A stretch of 31,025 nucleotides of DNA from Ruminococcaceae bacterium UBA3329 (GCA_002361875.1 DERX01000035.1:1-31025), one strand, 5' to 3'. Positions 1 to 9,124 are shown, counted from the stretch's first letter. A program made the numbers and translations. Notes: generated from the letters alone by a model not told the origin.

Positions 1-217
1 ATTTAAAACAATATGAAATAAATACAAAATATAGTTGTTTTCGACAAACAAGAGCGTATATTATGTATATTATTAAATCGGAGTAAGAGAATTTAACAAA
101 AATGTTGAAAAAATATGAACAAAATATTAACGGAAAGATTTGGGCAACAATTACAGAAATACGGCGTTTTACTTGACTTTTTATTAAAAAATTTCCCGAT
201 TTCTTCCCAAAAACCTA

Positions 218-246
218 TTGACAAAAATATATCAATAATGTTAATA
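218..246 (+). promoter_or_regulatory. Putative sigma-A promoter of the envelope locus
   Basis: A TTGACA -35 box (218-223) and a TTAATA -10-like hexamer (241-246) are separated by 17 bases in very AT-rich DNA. TATATG at 245-250 is an alternative -10. The rest of the 365 bases before the first gene shows no ORF and no other strong signal apart from the leader hairpin listed separately. A start near 253 would give a leader of about 110 bases. The -10 match is imperfect. Confidence 0.5.
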
Positions 247-328
247 TATGTGATGTATAGATGATGTATAATTGTCTGGAAAAATAGCTGCGATTTAATA
301 CTTAAAATATAACTGTTTTAAATTTAAC

Positions 329-341
329 TCCGCAGAGCGGA
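329..341 (+). other. Leader hairpin just upstream of the first RBS
   Basis: TCCGC-AGA-GCGGA forms a 5-bp GC-rich hairpin with a three-base loop in an otherwise AT-rich leader. It ends six bases before the CGGAGG ribosome binding site (348-353) of the first gene. It may stabilise the mRNA or affect initiation. No ligand-binding fold is recognisable. Confidence 0.3.
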
Positions 342-365
342 ACTTTTCGGAGGTATTTTAAATTT

Positions 366-1157
366 ATGGATTTGACTTTTACAGCCGTCAGCGGCGGCAG
401 CAGAGAGTACAGTGTAAGAAAAAGCGGTTTTAAAGCCACATATTACACTAAAAAAGAAATAGATGATATGTACCCCGCCGGCGGTTACAGTGTTGTGGCG
501 CAAATCGGTAAGGGGCGCTCAAAGCAGGGCGAGCTTTTAAGCGGCGAGGCTTCTGAACCGATTTATGCTGTTTCAAAGCTTCCTCATTCTAAAATTGCGG
601 GTTATATACCCGTCGGCGAAAAAGAATATGTTGTAATAGTAAAAGATGTACTTTTGCTTTGGCTTCTGTTTTCCTTACTTGCGCTTTTGGCGGTTGCGGC
701 ACTTGTGTTCTTGATTGTAAAGGTTGTGCCCGCAAACGGCGGCGCTCCCGAAACAACGACGAACACACCGGGAGTGGTTGACCCTAACGCCCAGGAGGGT
801 GTGGGTGATATATCTGTTCCCGACAAGATTGAAACGAGCGGCAAAGGAATTAAGGTTATCGGCTTCCCGAAAATGACGCTGAAAGCCGGAGTGCTTGAAC
901 AGGAATTTATTCTCAGCAATCCGAAAGAAAATCCGTGTTACTTTAAATATGAGATTGTTTTAAGTGATACAGGCGAGGTTATTTACACCTCGGATTTAGT
1001 CCCGCCCGGTTATGCGATTTCCAAATTCAAGCTGAACCGTACTCTTGAAGCAGGATCTTATTCTGCAGTGGTTCATGTAAGGCCTTATTCTTTTGATAAA
1101 GAACAGCGGCCGCTTACAAAATTTGACAGTAAAACCGTTATTGAAGTGACCGAATAA
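366..1157 (+). CDS. Bitopic membrane protein with extracellular beta-rich domain
   Basis: I do not recognise this 263-residue protein. It has about 94 polar N-terminal residues with no signal peptide, one strong membrane segment (about 95-120), a short Pro/Thr/Asn-rich linker and a C-terminal domain (about 160-263) with alternating hydrophobic residues typical of a beta-sandwich. The linker and domain order suggest a cytoplasmic N-terminus and an extracellular C-terminal domain. The start is supported by CGGAGG 12 bases upstream. It is the first gene of a co-oriented locus of secreted proteins, 78 bases ahead of the giant secreted protein with no obvious terminator between them. A role as membrane anchor, assembly factor or sensor for the following surface proteins is inference from position. 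Confidence 0.7.
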   Translation: MDLTFTAVSGGSREYSVRKSGFKATYYTKKEIDDMYPAGGYSVVAQIGKGRSKQGELLSGEASEPIYAVSKLPHSKIAGYIPVGEKEYVVIVKDVLLLWLLFSLLALLAVAALVFLIVKVVPANGGAPETTTNTPGVVDPNAQEGVGDISVPDKIETSGKGIKVIGFPKMTLKAGVLEQEFILSNPKENPCYFKYEIVLSDTGEVIYTSDLVPPGYAISKFKLNRTLEAGSYSAVVHVRPYSFDKEQRPLTKFDSKTVIEVTE

Positions 1158-1235
1158 TTTTGTGTCAGCAAATTTTGCGGCAGTAATGCCGATTCTATAT
1201 TATTTTCAATAGCTTATGAGAGGAGTTTGTAGGTT

Positions 1236-4200
1236 ATGAAGACTAAAAATACAAAACTGTTAAAACGGATTACAGCAATAGTTTTGTGTGCTGTTCTGCT
1301 GTTAACGTCAATTCCGATTGCATTAGCGGCAAACGGTGAATATAACCCTGCGCCGTATTTTTCTGATGATGCGCAGCAGAAAGGAGTAGCCGCTTGGCTT
1401 GACGAGGAAGGCGTTTTGCAGATTCGCTTTCCAGCGGCAACAGGCAGACCGACTCATGCAGTCTGGAGCTTAAATCACGATGAAACCGCCAACGTAAAGG
1501 CGATTAAATCTTATGTTATTGAGCTTTCGGATTTGGGAGGAAAGCTTGAAGCACATAATACTACTCCGGAGGTTTTGCTGACTAAAACGATTACTGCTAC
1601 AGCCGGAGCAGGCAAGTTGAGTGCAACGTTCTCGGCGGCGGAGATTGAGGGCCTGGGCGATAAGTTTGACATAGTAAATAAGCGTTACAATGTTGCGATT
1701 ACTGCAATTGACAGTGAGGGCTGGCGTTCCTTACAGCTTCATGCACTTGTTTTCGATGTTCCGGAGTTTTCCTTTGATATGAGTAAATTCCAGATTTTAT
1801 CTGAGGATACCTACGCTATGCGTGAGCTTATGCGCTTTGAGGAGGCCGGCTCAAAAACAGGTTATGTACAGACGGGTGATGCCGTTAAAACTGCCGGAAG
1901 AGCAAACAGCGTGGGTGCGGCAGACCCCGTATCAAATATAAATACGTACGGTTACCGTGTTCATATTTCGAGCAAACCGGGCGAGAACGGTCAAACTATT
2001 GATACTACTGAAAGCCGTCAGACTTATAACTTTGTCGGCGCTGAAGAAGTTTGGTATTATCTTGACCTTTCCGATGTTGAGCTTCAAGGCATTTCGTTCC
2101 GCCTTCGTGCCAATGAGAAAAAGCTCCGTTGGGTTTCAAGGACTTTTGCATTTAATATAAATAAGGCTGAATGGTTAGAAGACACTTACGGCGACACGGT
2201 TTATTCAACTCTAGGCACAAAATTTAATACTTACGCCCCAGGCGAAGATCCGTATGTTCTTATTCAGAATGAGAACGGTAACTGGGAAAAGGTAATGATG
2301 AATAACGGTACGGTTGACCTTGGTCATTTCAAGGGCTATGTCCGTATTCCGATTCAATATATTTGTGCAGAGACCGATTCAACAGTTGACTCTAACGGTA
2401 AAGAGTTCGGTGCAAAAAAGGGTAATAATCAGAGCACATTAAACAATTATTTTGACACATTTGTTAAATTGCCGAGTCCTGTAGTTGTAAACACTGCGGG
2501 TACGCCTATTGCAGATTCACTTCTTATTCAGGAAGGTCAGCTTTGGGCAGGACGTGCAAGCGGCGGTGACCTTATATACGAAATGGGTAAAATGCTTGCC
2601 GCAGGTATTGAGCTTGGTGAAAACGGCGCTACAACAGGCGTAGTTGCGGTTAACCCAAACAACCCTCGCCGTGCATATATTGAACAGGACGCAAGCGGTA
2701 ACTGGGTTGTTCAGAACCGTGAAAACGGACATAAGGCTATTGAGGATATTTACTCCGCAGGTATCGGCTATACAGGCGTCAGCGACGACAGTGTTAACCA
2801 AAGTTTCTTTATAGATAATGTTATGCTCTACCGTACAGACGGTAATGCTTGGACGTATGCCGATTTGGGAGTAGGACTTTCCGAGGGCACAACAACTGCA
2901 ACATATTTTAACCAGTTTACAGACGCACAGGATAAAATCCTTGATGCAATTGACGAGTACATTGGTTTGCCTACATGGACTGACTACCGTGGCGTAAAAT
3001 ATGTTCAGGATATGATTAAAGCTTTTTATAATACATATAAAAATGCTTATGACAACGGCGATACAACAAAAAATCCCGACGGTTATTTCACAGAGGCAAA
3101 ACTTGCAGAATGTGCGCTGGCAACAAACAGAACACAAACATGGGGGAATTATCAGACGGCGAAGAAGCTTTGCGGGGACAATAATCTTTTGGACGGTAAC
3201 AACGCAAGACCTAATGACTTGGTACCCATGATTGTTCAGTCGCTTGAGCAGCTTCCCGATCCGTCGCAGGTAACAAGTATCAGCGGAACGCTTTACGACG
3301 AAATAATTAAGGATTACCAGGCTTACACCCGTCTTAACTACGGTCAGTTAAAAATGCTGGGCAGCTACACCGATGAGAGCGGCGTAATGCTTTACGAGGA
3401 GCCGAAAATCCTTGCTTATGCTAATATGCTTGCTGACCAGTTGGCAAACAACGCCGTAACGGGTTACAAAATGGCAAACTATCCGTTTATCCCGTTCAAT
3501 GACTTTGAAAACAACACTGAGGTTGGCGACAAAGCATATCACCTTGAGGATGATACTAATTATGTTCTTAATGCCATTAACGGCAACACGAATTTGCTTA
3601 ACTACAGCCAGTACAAGAACTTTACAACTTATGCTACCGATAATTTTAATATAACCGGAGGTGCTTCAAACGAAAACAGCCGTGACATACAGCATGTTTA
3701 TTCGAATACAGATGTGTTTGCGCATGCAGGCGAATCTGAAATTACTTCCAACGGCTACAAGAACTCAAACGGTTATACAACAACAATCAGGTCTAAAGAT
3801 CTTGGCTTAAATTCGGGTAAAACAGGCGGCAGCGTTTATGCTTCCCGTATTAACAAGGACAGTGTGAACACTGCAACCAATTTTGACCAGTTTACAGCTA
3901 ACAATATGAGTTCCGCAAACCTTGGCGGTCTTACTATGTCGCACGATAACAATGAGGATGCTATGAAGGGCAACACATATTTACCGTTCTCTTTGGCAAT
4001 GTATGTCGATTTTACTGAACTGACAGATGATACAAATACCGGCAATTTTAACTTAACCTTTAAGATTCATACATTGGACGGTAGCAGAAATAAGAAAACA
4101 TACTTTATTGGTATGGGAAGCTATATAGGCAGTAGTGAATGGTGGCGAAGCTATTACTTTATCGACCCGAATACAGGCGAATGGGTGAGAAGCTCGTTTG

Positions 4201-6395
4201 ATGCAAACGGTATGACTTCAGGTGTCCGTTTCTTCCCGTCTAAGTCCAGTAAAACAGACTCACAGGGTAACGCTATTTCACTTTCAGGCTACAAGGGTTA
4301 CATTGCAATTCCGATGGTTCACTTTAAGAGCAACGGTTGGAATGAAAATGATTACCTGATGGAAAAAACCGATGAGCTTAATAACATTTACTCTGTTGAA
4401 ATCGTATTTGCACCCGCAAACGGCGAGGGTATAAGCTTTGCAAACAAGTCCTTTACAATTGATAATATCGGATTTACTTATGATCCCGATTTCTATGCAT
4501 CTAAAGGCAACAATCTTTCAGGCAGAAATGACTTGACATACGCTGAGGCTTTTGAAGCGAAATCCTCAAAGGCAAGTGATTTTGAGAAAGCAGTAGTAGC
4601 AATCGACCCCTATGACGATGCAACAAGGCAGGAAAAAATTAATGCTGCAAACGCACTTTATGCTGAGCTTGCCGATTATCAGAAAGAAAATGTTCAGACT
4701 GTTATTCAGGCAAAGGCTTTGCTTGACAAATACATCGCAGGTGACATTCCTGCGGCGGCAATGAGTGTTGATGCACTTAAAACTGAAATTGCAAAGCTTC
4801 CTTCCGGTATTCCGGGGAATGCAGTTACAAGTAAACCGTTGCCGAATCCGGGCTTTATAGTCAATGCCTCAGATCCTTTAGCAGCAGGCGAAGTGAATTA
4901 TACGGCGTTCGGCTTTGAATCTAAAGAACAGGCAGAAAATATTGCAAAGCTGTATACCGACACCTACAAGCGCCTTTCCGCAACAGATAAGATCTCACTG
5001 AATGAAGATGAACGCACAGCGCTTATCAATGCTTATAATGCGGCAATGCGTTGCACAGGTACTCTTGAAACAATCAGGACTAAGGGAAAGGAATTTTCCG
5101 GTCACCTTGCAACGATTTATAAAAGTTATACTGACGGTACACAGACACTTCGTCTTGTCAGTGTTTCCCAGCGAAATGAGATTGTCGCACTTTCTGCAAC
5201 TGAATATGAGCCGCTTCCGTATTACGCAAAGCTGGGTCTTGGTGACGGCTCGCTGATTCCCGCATTCAAAGGTATGACAGACGGTATTTCCCGATTCTTG
5301 GCAAACACCGTAATGAACAGTACAACGGGCGAAATTGAATCAGGCGGCGTTAAGGTGCTTATGGATAAGTACACAGCGCTTTACGATGAAGTTAAGACAC
5401 AGCTTGATGCAAAGAATATTCTTTCAGACGCCCTTGTTTCAAGACTTAACGATGCAATCGCAGAATACAACGATTTAATTCCTGCATATAAGAATATATT
5501 TGAGCTTTATTACGGTTCGGTTCAGGCAGACGACAGCAGAGAATATCAGGGTATTAAGGACATTATGGATTTATTTATCCGCGCAGATGCTGCGTTTGAG
5601 AGCGGTGCAACAACCGAAACGCTCACACTGAATAAGGATAATATAGATACAGAATCAAAAACTCTTAATGTTAACTATCTTGAAGAATTACCCGTTGTGA
5701 CAGGCGGCGCTTCAAATACATACTTTACAATTAAGTATGACGGCGTTCTGTCGGTTGTGGACAGCGGTCTTACACCGAGGACTTACGAGCTGATACTTAA
5801 CGGAAATACGGTTGCAAGCGGTACAAATGAAACGGTTGTTACAGCTGATATGCTCGGTGACACGCTTAAGAACAATACCTACACATCGGCAAATCCGTTT
5901 AAGCTGGAGTTTAAGGCAAAGCTTACCGACACAAGACCGTTTATTGATGTAATCAGTGATACTGTTACAATTCGCCATTACCGTCCTGCTGACACCGAAA
6001 ACGGCGAAACTGCACCGGTACTTCTCGGCACTTATACACTTAATGTAGAGTATATTCCGGATGAGGCTTACACGGTAACAATTCCTGCTGAAATTCCTGT
6101 TGAATGGGGTTCAGACAGTAAAGATATTCCTTACACGGTTGACTGTGCTTTAAAGGATACATCAAAAATTGCAGTCAGCGTTGCAGGCTCAAATGTAATG
6201 ACTGCGGAAAAAGATTCAACATATACAATTGATTACACTCCCGAAAATTTCGGTGCAGTGGAATATACCGGCGTTAAGACAGGCGTACAACCGACAGCAG
6301 TACCGAAGGTTATATTTGCTGACGGTGTATGGGATACAAAGCCTGTAGGTAAATATACAGATACATTAACCTTTACGGTTGAGTATACAAATTAA
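1236..6395 (+). CDS. Giant secreted multidomain surface protein (1719 aa)
   Basis: A signal peptide covers about residues 1-31 (KR-rich start, hydrophobic core, cleavage near ALA-AN). Two related beta-rich regions follow, about 220-510 and 770-1090. Each carries a G-Y-[VI]-x-IP motif (KGYVRIPI, KGYIAIPM) and ends with an IDN motif (FFIDNVMLY, FTIDNIGF), suggesting an internal duplication resembling carbohydrate-binding-type sandwiches. Residues about 1090-1500 are mostly helical and charged, stalk-like. A further beta region (about 1500-1610) precedes the final module, 1612-1719, which is homologous to the five small secreted proteins encoded downstream (YTVTIPAEIPVEWG at its start, YTDTLTFTVEY at its end). 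There is no LPXTG-type sorting signal, SLH domain or catalytic motif I can identify. The RBS is AGAGGAG. A structural or adhesive surface role is likely; the exact function is unknown. Confidence 0.8.
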   Translation: MKTKNTKLLKRITAIVLCAVLLLTSIPIALAANGEYNPAPYFSDDAQQKGVAAWLDEEGVLQIRFPAATGRPTHAVWSLNHDETANVKAIKSYVIELSDLGGKLEAHNTTPEVLLTKTITATAGAGKLSATFSAAEIEGLGDKFDIVNKRYNVAITAIDSEGWRSLQLHALVFDVPEFSFDMSKFQILSEDTYAMRELMRFEEAGSKTGYVQTGDAVKTAGRANSVGAADPVSNINTYGYRVHISSKPGENGQTIDTTESRQTYNFVGAEEVWYYLDLSDVELQGISFRLRANEKKLRWVSRTFAFNINKAEWLEDTYGDTVYSTLGTKFNTYAPGEDPYVLIQNENGNWEKVMMNNGTVDLGHFKGYVRIPIQYICAETDSTVDSNGKEFGAKKGNNQSTLNNYFDTFVKLPSPVVVNTAGTPIADSLLIQEGQLWAGRASGGDLIYEMGKMLAAGIELGENGATTGVVAVNPNNPRRAYIEQDASGNWVVQNRENGHKAIEDIYSAGIGYTGVSDDSVNQSFFIDNVMLYRTDGNAWTYADLGVGLSEGTTTATYFNQFTDAQDKILDAIDEYIGLPTWTDYRGVKYVQDMIKAFYNTYKNAYDNGDTTKNPDGYFTEAKLAECALATNRTQTWGNYQTAKKLCGDNNLLDGNNARPNDLVPMIVQSLEQLPDPSQVTSISGTLYDEIIKDYQAYTRLNYGQLKMLGSYTDESGVMLYEEPKILAYANMLADQLANNAVTGYKMANYPFIPFNDFENNTEVGDKAYHLEDDTNYVLNAINGNTNLLNYSQYKNFTTYATDNFNITGGASNENSRDIQHVYSNTDVFAHAGESEITSNGYKNSNGYTTTIRSKDLGLNSGKTGGSVYASRINKDSVNTATNFDQFTANNMSSANLGGLTMSHDNNEDAMKGNTYLPFSLAMYVDFTELTDDTNTGNFNLTFKIHTLDGSRNKKTYFIGMGSYIGSSEWWRSYYFIDPNTGEWVRSSFDANGMTSGVRFFPSKSSKTDSQGNAISLSGYKGYIAIPMVHFKSNGWNENDYLMEKTDELNNIYSVEIVFAPANGEGISFANKSFTIDNIGFTYDPDFYASKGNNLSGRNDLTYAEAFEAKSSKASDFEKAVVAIDPYDDATRQEKINAANALYAELADYQKENVQTVIQAKALLDKYIAGDIPAAAMSVDALKTEIAKLPSGIPGNAVTSKPLPNPGFIVNASDPLAAGEVNYTAFGFESKEQAENIAKLYTDTYKRLSATDKISLNEDERTALINAYNAAMRCTGTLETIRTKGKEFSGHLATIYKSYTDGTQTLRLVSVSQRNEIVALSATEYEPLPYYAKLGLGDGSLIPAFKGMTDGISRFLANTVMNSTTGEIESGGVKVLMDKYTALYDEVKTQLDAKNILSDALVSRLNDAIAEYNDLIPAYKNIFELYYGSVQADDSREYQGIKDIMDLFIRADAAFESGATTETLTLNKDNIDTESKTLNVNYLEELPVVTGGASNTYFTIKYDGVLSVVDSGLTPRTYELILNGNTVASGTNETVVTADMLGDTLKNNTYTSANPFKLEFKAKLTDTRPFIDVISDTVTIRHYRPADTENGETAPVLLGTYTLNVEYIPDEAYTVTIPAEIPVEWGSDSKDIPYTVDCALKDTSKIAVSVAGSNVMTAEKDSTYTIDYTPENFGAVEYTGVKTGVQPTAVPKVIFADGVWDTKPVGKYTDTLTFTVEYTN

Positions 6396-6426
6396 TGGAT
6401 TCAGTAATGAAAGGAGCTGATTGCAA

Positions 6427-6870
6427 ATGAAGAAAATTCTGTCTGTCGGGATGGCTGTTTTGATGCTTGCTTTATGCACCGTTACTGCTTTTGCAAATGA
6501 AATGAAGATTTCCACACATGCAGACCAAGAGATGTATGAGATAGTTTATCCTGCAGACACAGTAATTCCTTGGGAAGCTCAGAGCCATGAGCTGGATGCG
6601 GTAACGGCAACTAAAATGCTGATTTCCCCCGGAAAAACCGTGGTGATTACGGTTACATCCGAAAATGAGTTTAAAATGATAAACAGTACGGATGCGGCAA
6701 ATACAATTGCTTACACACTTTCGGGTACCGATGCAATTGCTTTTCTCCCCGGCGAATACGGAAAAAGCTTTCCTGTTTCCGCTAATGTTGCAGAATCCGA
6801 ATGGCGTCAGGCTGTTGCAGGTGAATTTTCCGACATTCTTACCTTCACGGCTGAATGCGTAGAAGCTTAA
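6427..6870 (+). CDS. Small secreted paralogue 1 of the IPW/LTFT family
   Basis: A 147-residue protein with a signal peptide (about 1-20, ending TAFA) followed by a beta-rich domain with YPADTVIPWE near its start, a second Trp (EWRQAV) and a terminal FSDILTFTAE strand. These landmarks match the C-terminal module of the preceding giant protein and the next four proteins. The upstream in-frame TTG at 6421 lies only four bases from AAAGGAG (6410-6416); the ATG at 6427 has normal spacing and gives the standard MKK signal-peptide start. It begins 31 bases after the giant gene, so co-transcription is likely. It is the most divergent of the five: it lacks the SYSV segment after the IPW motif. Function unknown. 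Confidence 0.8.
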   Translation: MKKILSVGMAVLMLALCTVTAFANEMKISTHADQEMYEIVYPADTVIPWEAQSHELDAVTATKMLISPGKTVVITVTSENEFKMINSTDAANTIAYTLSGTDAIAFLPGEYGKSFPVSANVAESEWRQAVAGEFSDILTFTAECVEA

Positions 6871-6906
6871 TATTAAAAATATTAATATAAAAGGAGATAA
6901 AACGCT

Positions 6907-7422
6907 ATGAAAAAAACACTTGCAATTGTATTAACTTTTGTTATGCTGTTTGCTGTTTGTGTTCCTGCCTTTGCGGCACCGACCGAGCAGGTAATCACAA
7001 CAACACCCGATTCAGGCGATATTATTGTCAAGACCTTGACAACAGATGAGAACGGTGAAACAGCAGAACGTTTTGAAGTAACTGTTCCTCCCGATGCTGA
7101 CATCGCTTGGGAAACCGAAAGAACTGACGTTAGCTACTCTGTTGAATCTCATCTTGCACGCAATAAGGCTGTTAAGGTTACTGTTTCAGGCAGCGGTGAT
7201 GTTGACAACTACAAAATGACAACTGCTGACGGTGCGTACGAAATTGCTTACAAGCTTGAGGGTCTTGGAGTTGATTACACGGCAGTCAAACCCACAGTTT
7301 ATCCGGCTGAAACGCAAAAAGTAGATGTTGTTGTTGACGCAGACGCTTGGAACAAAGCAGTTGTTGAAAGCTACAGCGACATTCTTACCTACACGGCTGA
7401 AGTTGTTACGGTTACTCCGTAA
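6907..7422 (+). CDS. Small secreted paralogue 2 of the IPW/LTFT family
   Basis: A 171-residue protein with signal peptide MKKTLAIVLTFVMLFAVC..., cleaved near AFAA. The mature part has FEVTVPPDADIAWETE (Trp motif), VSYSVESHL, a KVTVSG strand, the second Trp (DAWNKAV) and the terminal YSDILTYTAEV. The order and spacing match its neighbours and the giant protein's C-terminus. AAAAGGAG lies at the usual distance from ATG. The gene is separated from the next by 22 bases. About 30 residues between signal peptide and module are Thr/Asp-rich and may be a flexible leader. There are no cysteines in the mature part, so disulfides are excluded. A self-associating or binding beta-sandwich is a plausible fold; this is inference. 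Confidence 0.8.
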   Translation: MKKTLAIVLTFVMLFAVCVPAFAAPTEQVITTTPDSGDIIVKTLTTDENGETAERFEVTVPPDADIAWETERTDVSYSVESHLARNKAVKVTVSGSGDVDNYKMTTADGAYEIAYKLEGLGVDYTAVKPTVYPAETQKVDVVVDADAWNKAVVESYSDILTYTAEVVTVTP

Positions 7423-7444
7423 AAGATAAAAAGGAGATTATATT

Positions 7445-7942
7445 ATGAAAAAATTTATTTCTCTTGCTTTGGCGGTTGTAATGTTGCTTGCAGTTTGTGT
7501 TCCTGCATTTGCAGCTGACACAAAGAAAATTACAAATGAGACCGTAAACAGTGCAACAACGCTCGTAAAAACAAGCAAATTAAAGGAAGACGGCACAAGC
7601 GGTGAAAACTTTATGGTTATTCTTCCGCTCGACGCTTCAATTCCTTGGGGTAAAGAAACAGCAACTGATATGAGCTACAATGTAAAGGCTCACCTTGGCT
7701 ACGGTAAAAAACTCAGTGTTAAAGTAACCGGTAATTACAAGATGGCTCTTACTGAAGATGCAAATGAAACAATCGATTATACACTCGGCGGTACAACAGA
7801 GTATCTTTCAGGCGGCCCTGTTGTAAATCCCGGAGTAGATGTACCGTTTACACTTACCGTTGACAAAGATACATGGGCAAATGCCATTGTCGGCGAGTAC
7901 AAAGACACTTTGACCTTCACGGCTGAAGTTGTTCTTACTTGA
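7445..7942 (+). CDS. Small secreted paralogue 3 of the IPW/LTFT family
   Basis: A 165-residue protein with signal peptide (ending VPAFAA, about 1-23), FMVILPLDASIPWGKE, a SYNVKAHL strand, KVTGNYKM, a glycine-rich turn, VDKDTWANAI and the terminal YKDTLTFTAEVV. It is closest in layout to paralogue 2 (shared H-L-x-x-x-K-x-x-x-V-K-V-x-G segment). RBS AAAAGGAG precedes ATG with a nine-base spacer. The 50-base gap after it is AT-rich, without a terminator. No cysteine is present after the signal peptide. Function unknown; the conserved Trp residues and C-terminal strand probably define the fold. Confidence 0.8.
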   Translation: MKKFISLALAVVMLLAVCVPAFAADTKKITNETVNSATTLVKTSKLKEDGTSGENFMVILPLDASIPWGKETATDMSYNVKAHLGYGKKLSVKVTGNYKMALTEDANETIDYTLGGTTEYLSGGPVVNPGVDVPFTLTVDKDTWANAIVGEYKDTLTFTAEVVLT

Positions 7943-7992
7943 TTTAGTTTTTCATTTAATATTATATAAATATTGAGAGGAGTTTTATTAAG

Positions 7993-8508
7993 ATGAAAAA
8001 GTTTTTCGCAATTTTCTTAACAGTAGTAATGATGTTTGCAGTTTGCGTTCCCGCATTCGCAACAAAGAAGATTACTGACAAAGCACCCGGTGACCAGTTT
8101 ACAAAGCTCTATACATCAACAGAAAAAGAGAACGGTGAAAACGGTGCTTACTACACTGTAACCATTCCGGCTGAATTAATGATTTACTGGTCAACGGAAA
8201 AGACAATATTTAGTTACAGCATTCAGTCACAGCTTGAAACAGGCAAAGGTCTTCACATCACTGCTGAAAGCGATACAGGCGTTAGAGAGTTAGTAGATGC
8301 AGCAGGTGTAAATAAGCTTGCTTACGGTTTCTCAGGAACAGATGGCGGTCCTGCAATTGACTCTCTTGCGTACACAACAACAACAGAGGTTGTAAATATT
8401 AACAGAGCGTTTAACATTGTTATCGGTTCCGATGCTTGGAATGCAGTTCCCGTTAACGAGTACACAGGAAACCTTTTGTTTACAGTTGAAGTTGTTGACT
8501 TACCGTAA
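7993..8508 (+). CDS. Small secreted paralogue 4 of the IPW/LTFT family
   Basis: A 171-residue protein: signal peptide ending VPAFA, then YTVTIPAELMIYWSTEKT, FSYSIQSQL, an inserted segment with GTDGGPAIDSLAYTT, EVVNINRAFNIVI, SDAWNAVPV and terminal YTGNLLFTVEVV. It shares the insert and the EVVNINR block only with paralogue 5, indicating a recent duplication of this gene pair. The usual IPW is IYW here. RBS GAGAGGAG sits upstream, and the same RBS context recurs before paralogue 5. The 64-base gap that follows contains a weak AT-only hairpin (AAATAAG at 8524-8530 with CTTATTT at 8542-8548) that is not a convincing terminator. Confidence 0.8.
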   Translation: MKKFFAIFLTVVMMFAVCVPAFATKKITDKAPGDQFTKLYTSTEKENGENGAYYTVTIPAELMIYWSTEKTIFSYSIQSQLETGKGLHITAESDTGVRELVDAAGVNKLAYGFSGTDGGPAIDSLAYTTTTEVVNINRAFNIVIGSDAWNAVPVNEYTGNLLFTVEVVDLP

Positions 8509-8572
8509 TTTAATAAATTGCATAAATAAGAATATTAAATACTTATTTTAATTTTGAGAGGAGTTTTTACTT

Positions 8573-9082
8573 ATGAAAAAGATTTTTGCAATTATGTTAG
8601 CACTTGTTATGATGTTCGCAATTTGCGTTCCCGTATTTGCTGAAAAGCAGATTACAGATAATACAGCAAACACAGCTGATTCATTACTTTACACAGACAC
8701 AACAACAATGCCTTCTGATTATCAGTACTATTGTGTAACAATACCCGCAGAGGTTAAAATTCCTTGGGGCAATGAAAAAACAATGTTCAGTTACAGCATT
8801 AAAACTCAGATGAACCTTGGCGAGCGTTTAAAGGTTACAGTTGATGCAGGTGAGCAGAATCTTACAAATGCAAGCACAACTGATGTACTTCCCTTCACAT
8901 TCTCAAAGACAGATGACGGTCCTGCAATTGACTTGACCAATCTTGCTTATACAACAGATAAGGAAGTTGTTAACATTAACAGACCCTTCAATATTGTTAT
9001 TAACTCAACTGACTGGAACAAGGTTCCCGTTGCAAGATATGAGACTAACTTAACATTCACAGCTGAAGTTATTTCTGCATAA
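8573..9082 (+). CDS. Small secreted paralogue 5 of the IPW/LTFT family
   Basis: A 169-residue protein: signal peptide ending VPVFA, YCVTIPAEVKIPWGNEKT, FSYSIKTQM, DDGPAIDLTNLAYTT, EVVNINRPFNIVI, STDWNKVPV and terminal YETNLTFTAEV. It is the closest relative of paralogue 4, with long identical or conservative blocks in the same order. RBS GAGAGGAG precedes ATG at normal distance. A single cysteine remains in the mature part (YYCV), which is unusual in the family. The next gene, an anchored protein, starts 42 bases later. Function unknown; inferred component of the same surface structure as its siblings. Confidence 0.8.
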   Translation: MKKIFAIMLALVMMFAICVPVFAEKQITDNTANTADSLLYTDTTTMPSDYQYYCVTIPAEVKIPWGNEKTMFSYSIKTQMNLGERLKVTVDAGEQNLTNASTTDVLPFTFSKTDDGPAIDLTNLAYTTDKEVVNINRPFNIVINSTDWNKVPVARYETNLTFTAEVISA

Positions 9083-9124
9083 TAAACCGTGCTTTTTCGT
9101 AAAGAAATAAAGGGAGGTGGTTTC

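Noticed and set aside
1178..1191. Terminator between the first two genes (CGGCA-GTAA-TGCCG)
   Set aside because: Only five pairs and no U tract after it; more likely a chance hairpin, so the genes may be co-transcribed.
2517..3137. 206-codon antisense ORF, Cys-rich, opposite the giant secreted protein
   Set aside because: It lies wholly inside a well-supported gene on the other strand, has no RBS-supported start or recognisable domain, and its composition mirrors the codon use of the sense gene.
9089..9124. Upstream ATG extending the anchored surface protein by 12 residues
   Set aside because: The extension would contain the ribosome binding site itself and place polar residues ahead of a clear signal peptide.
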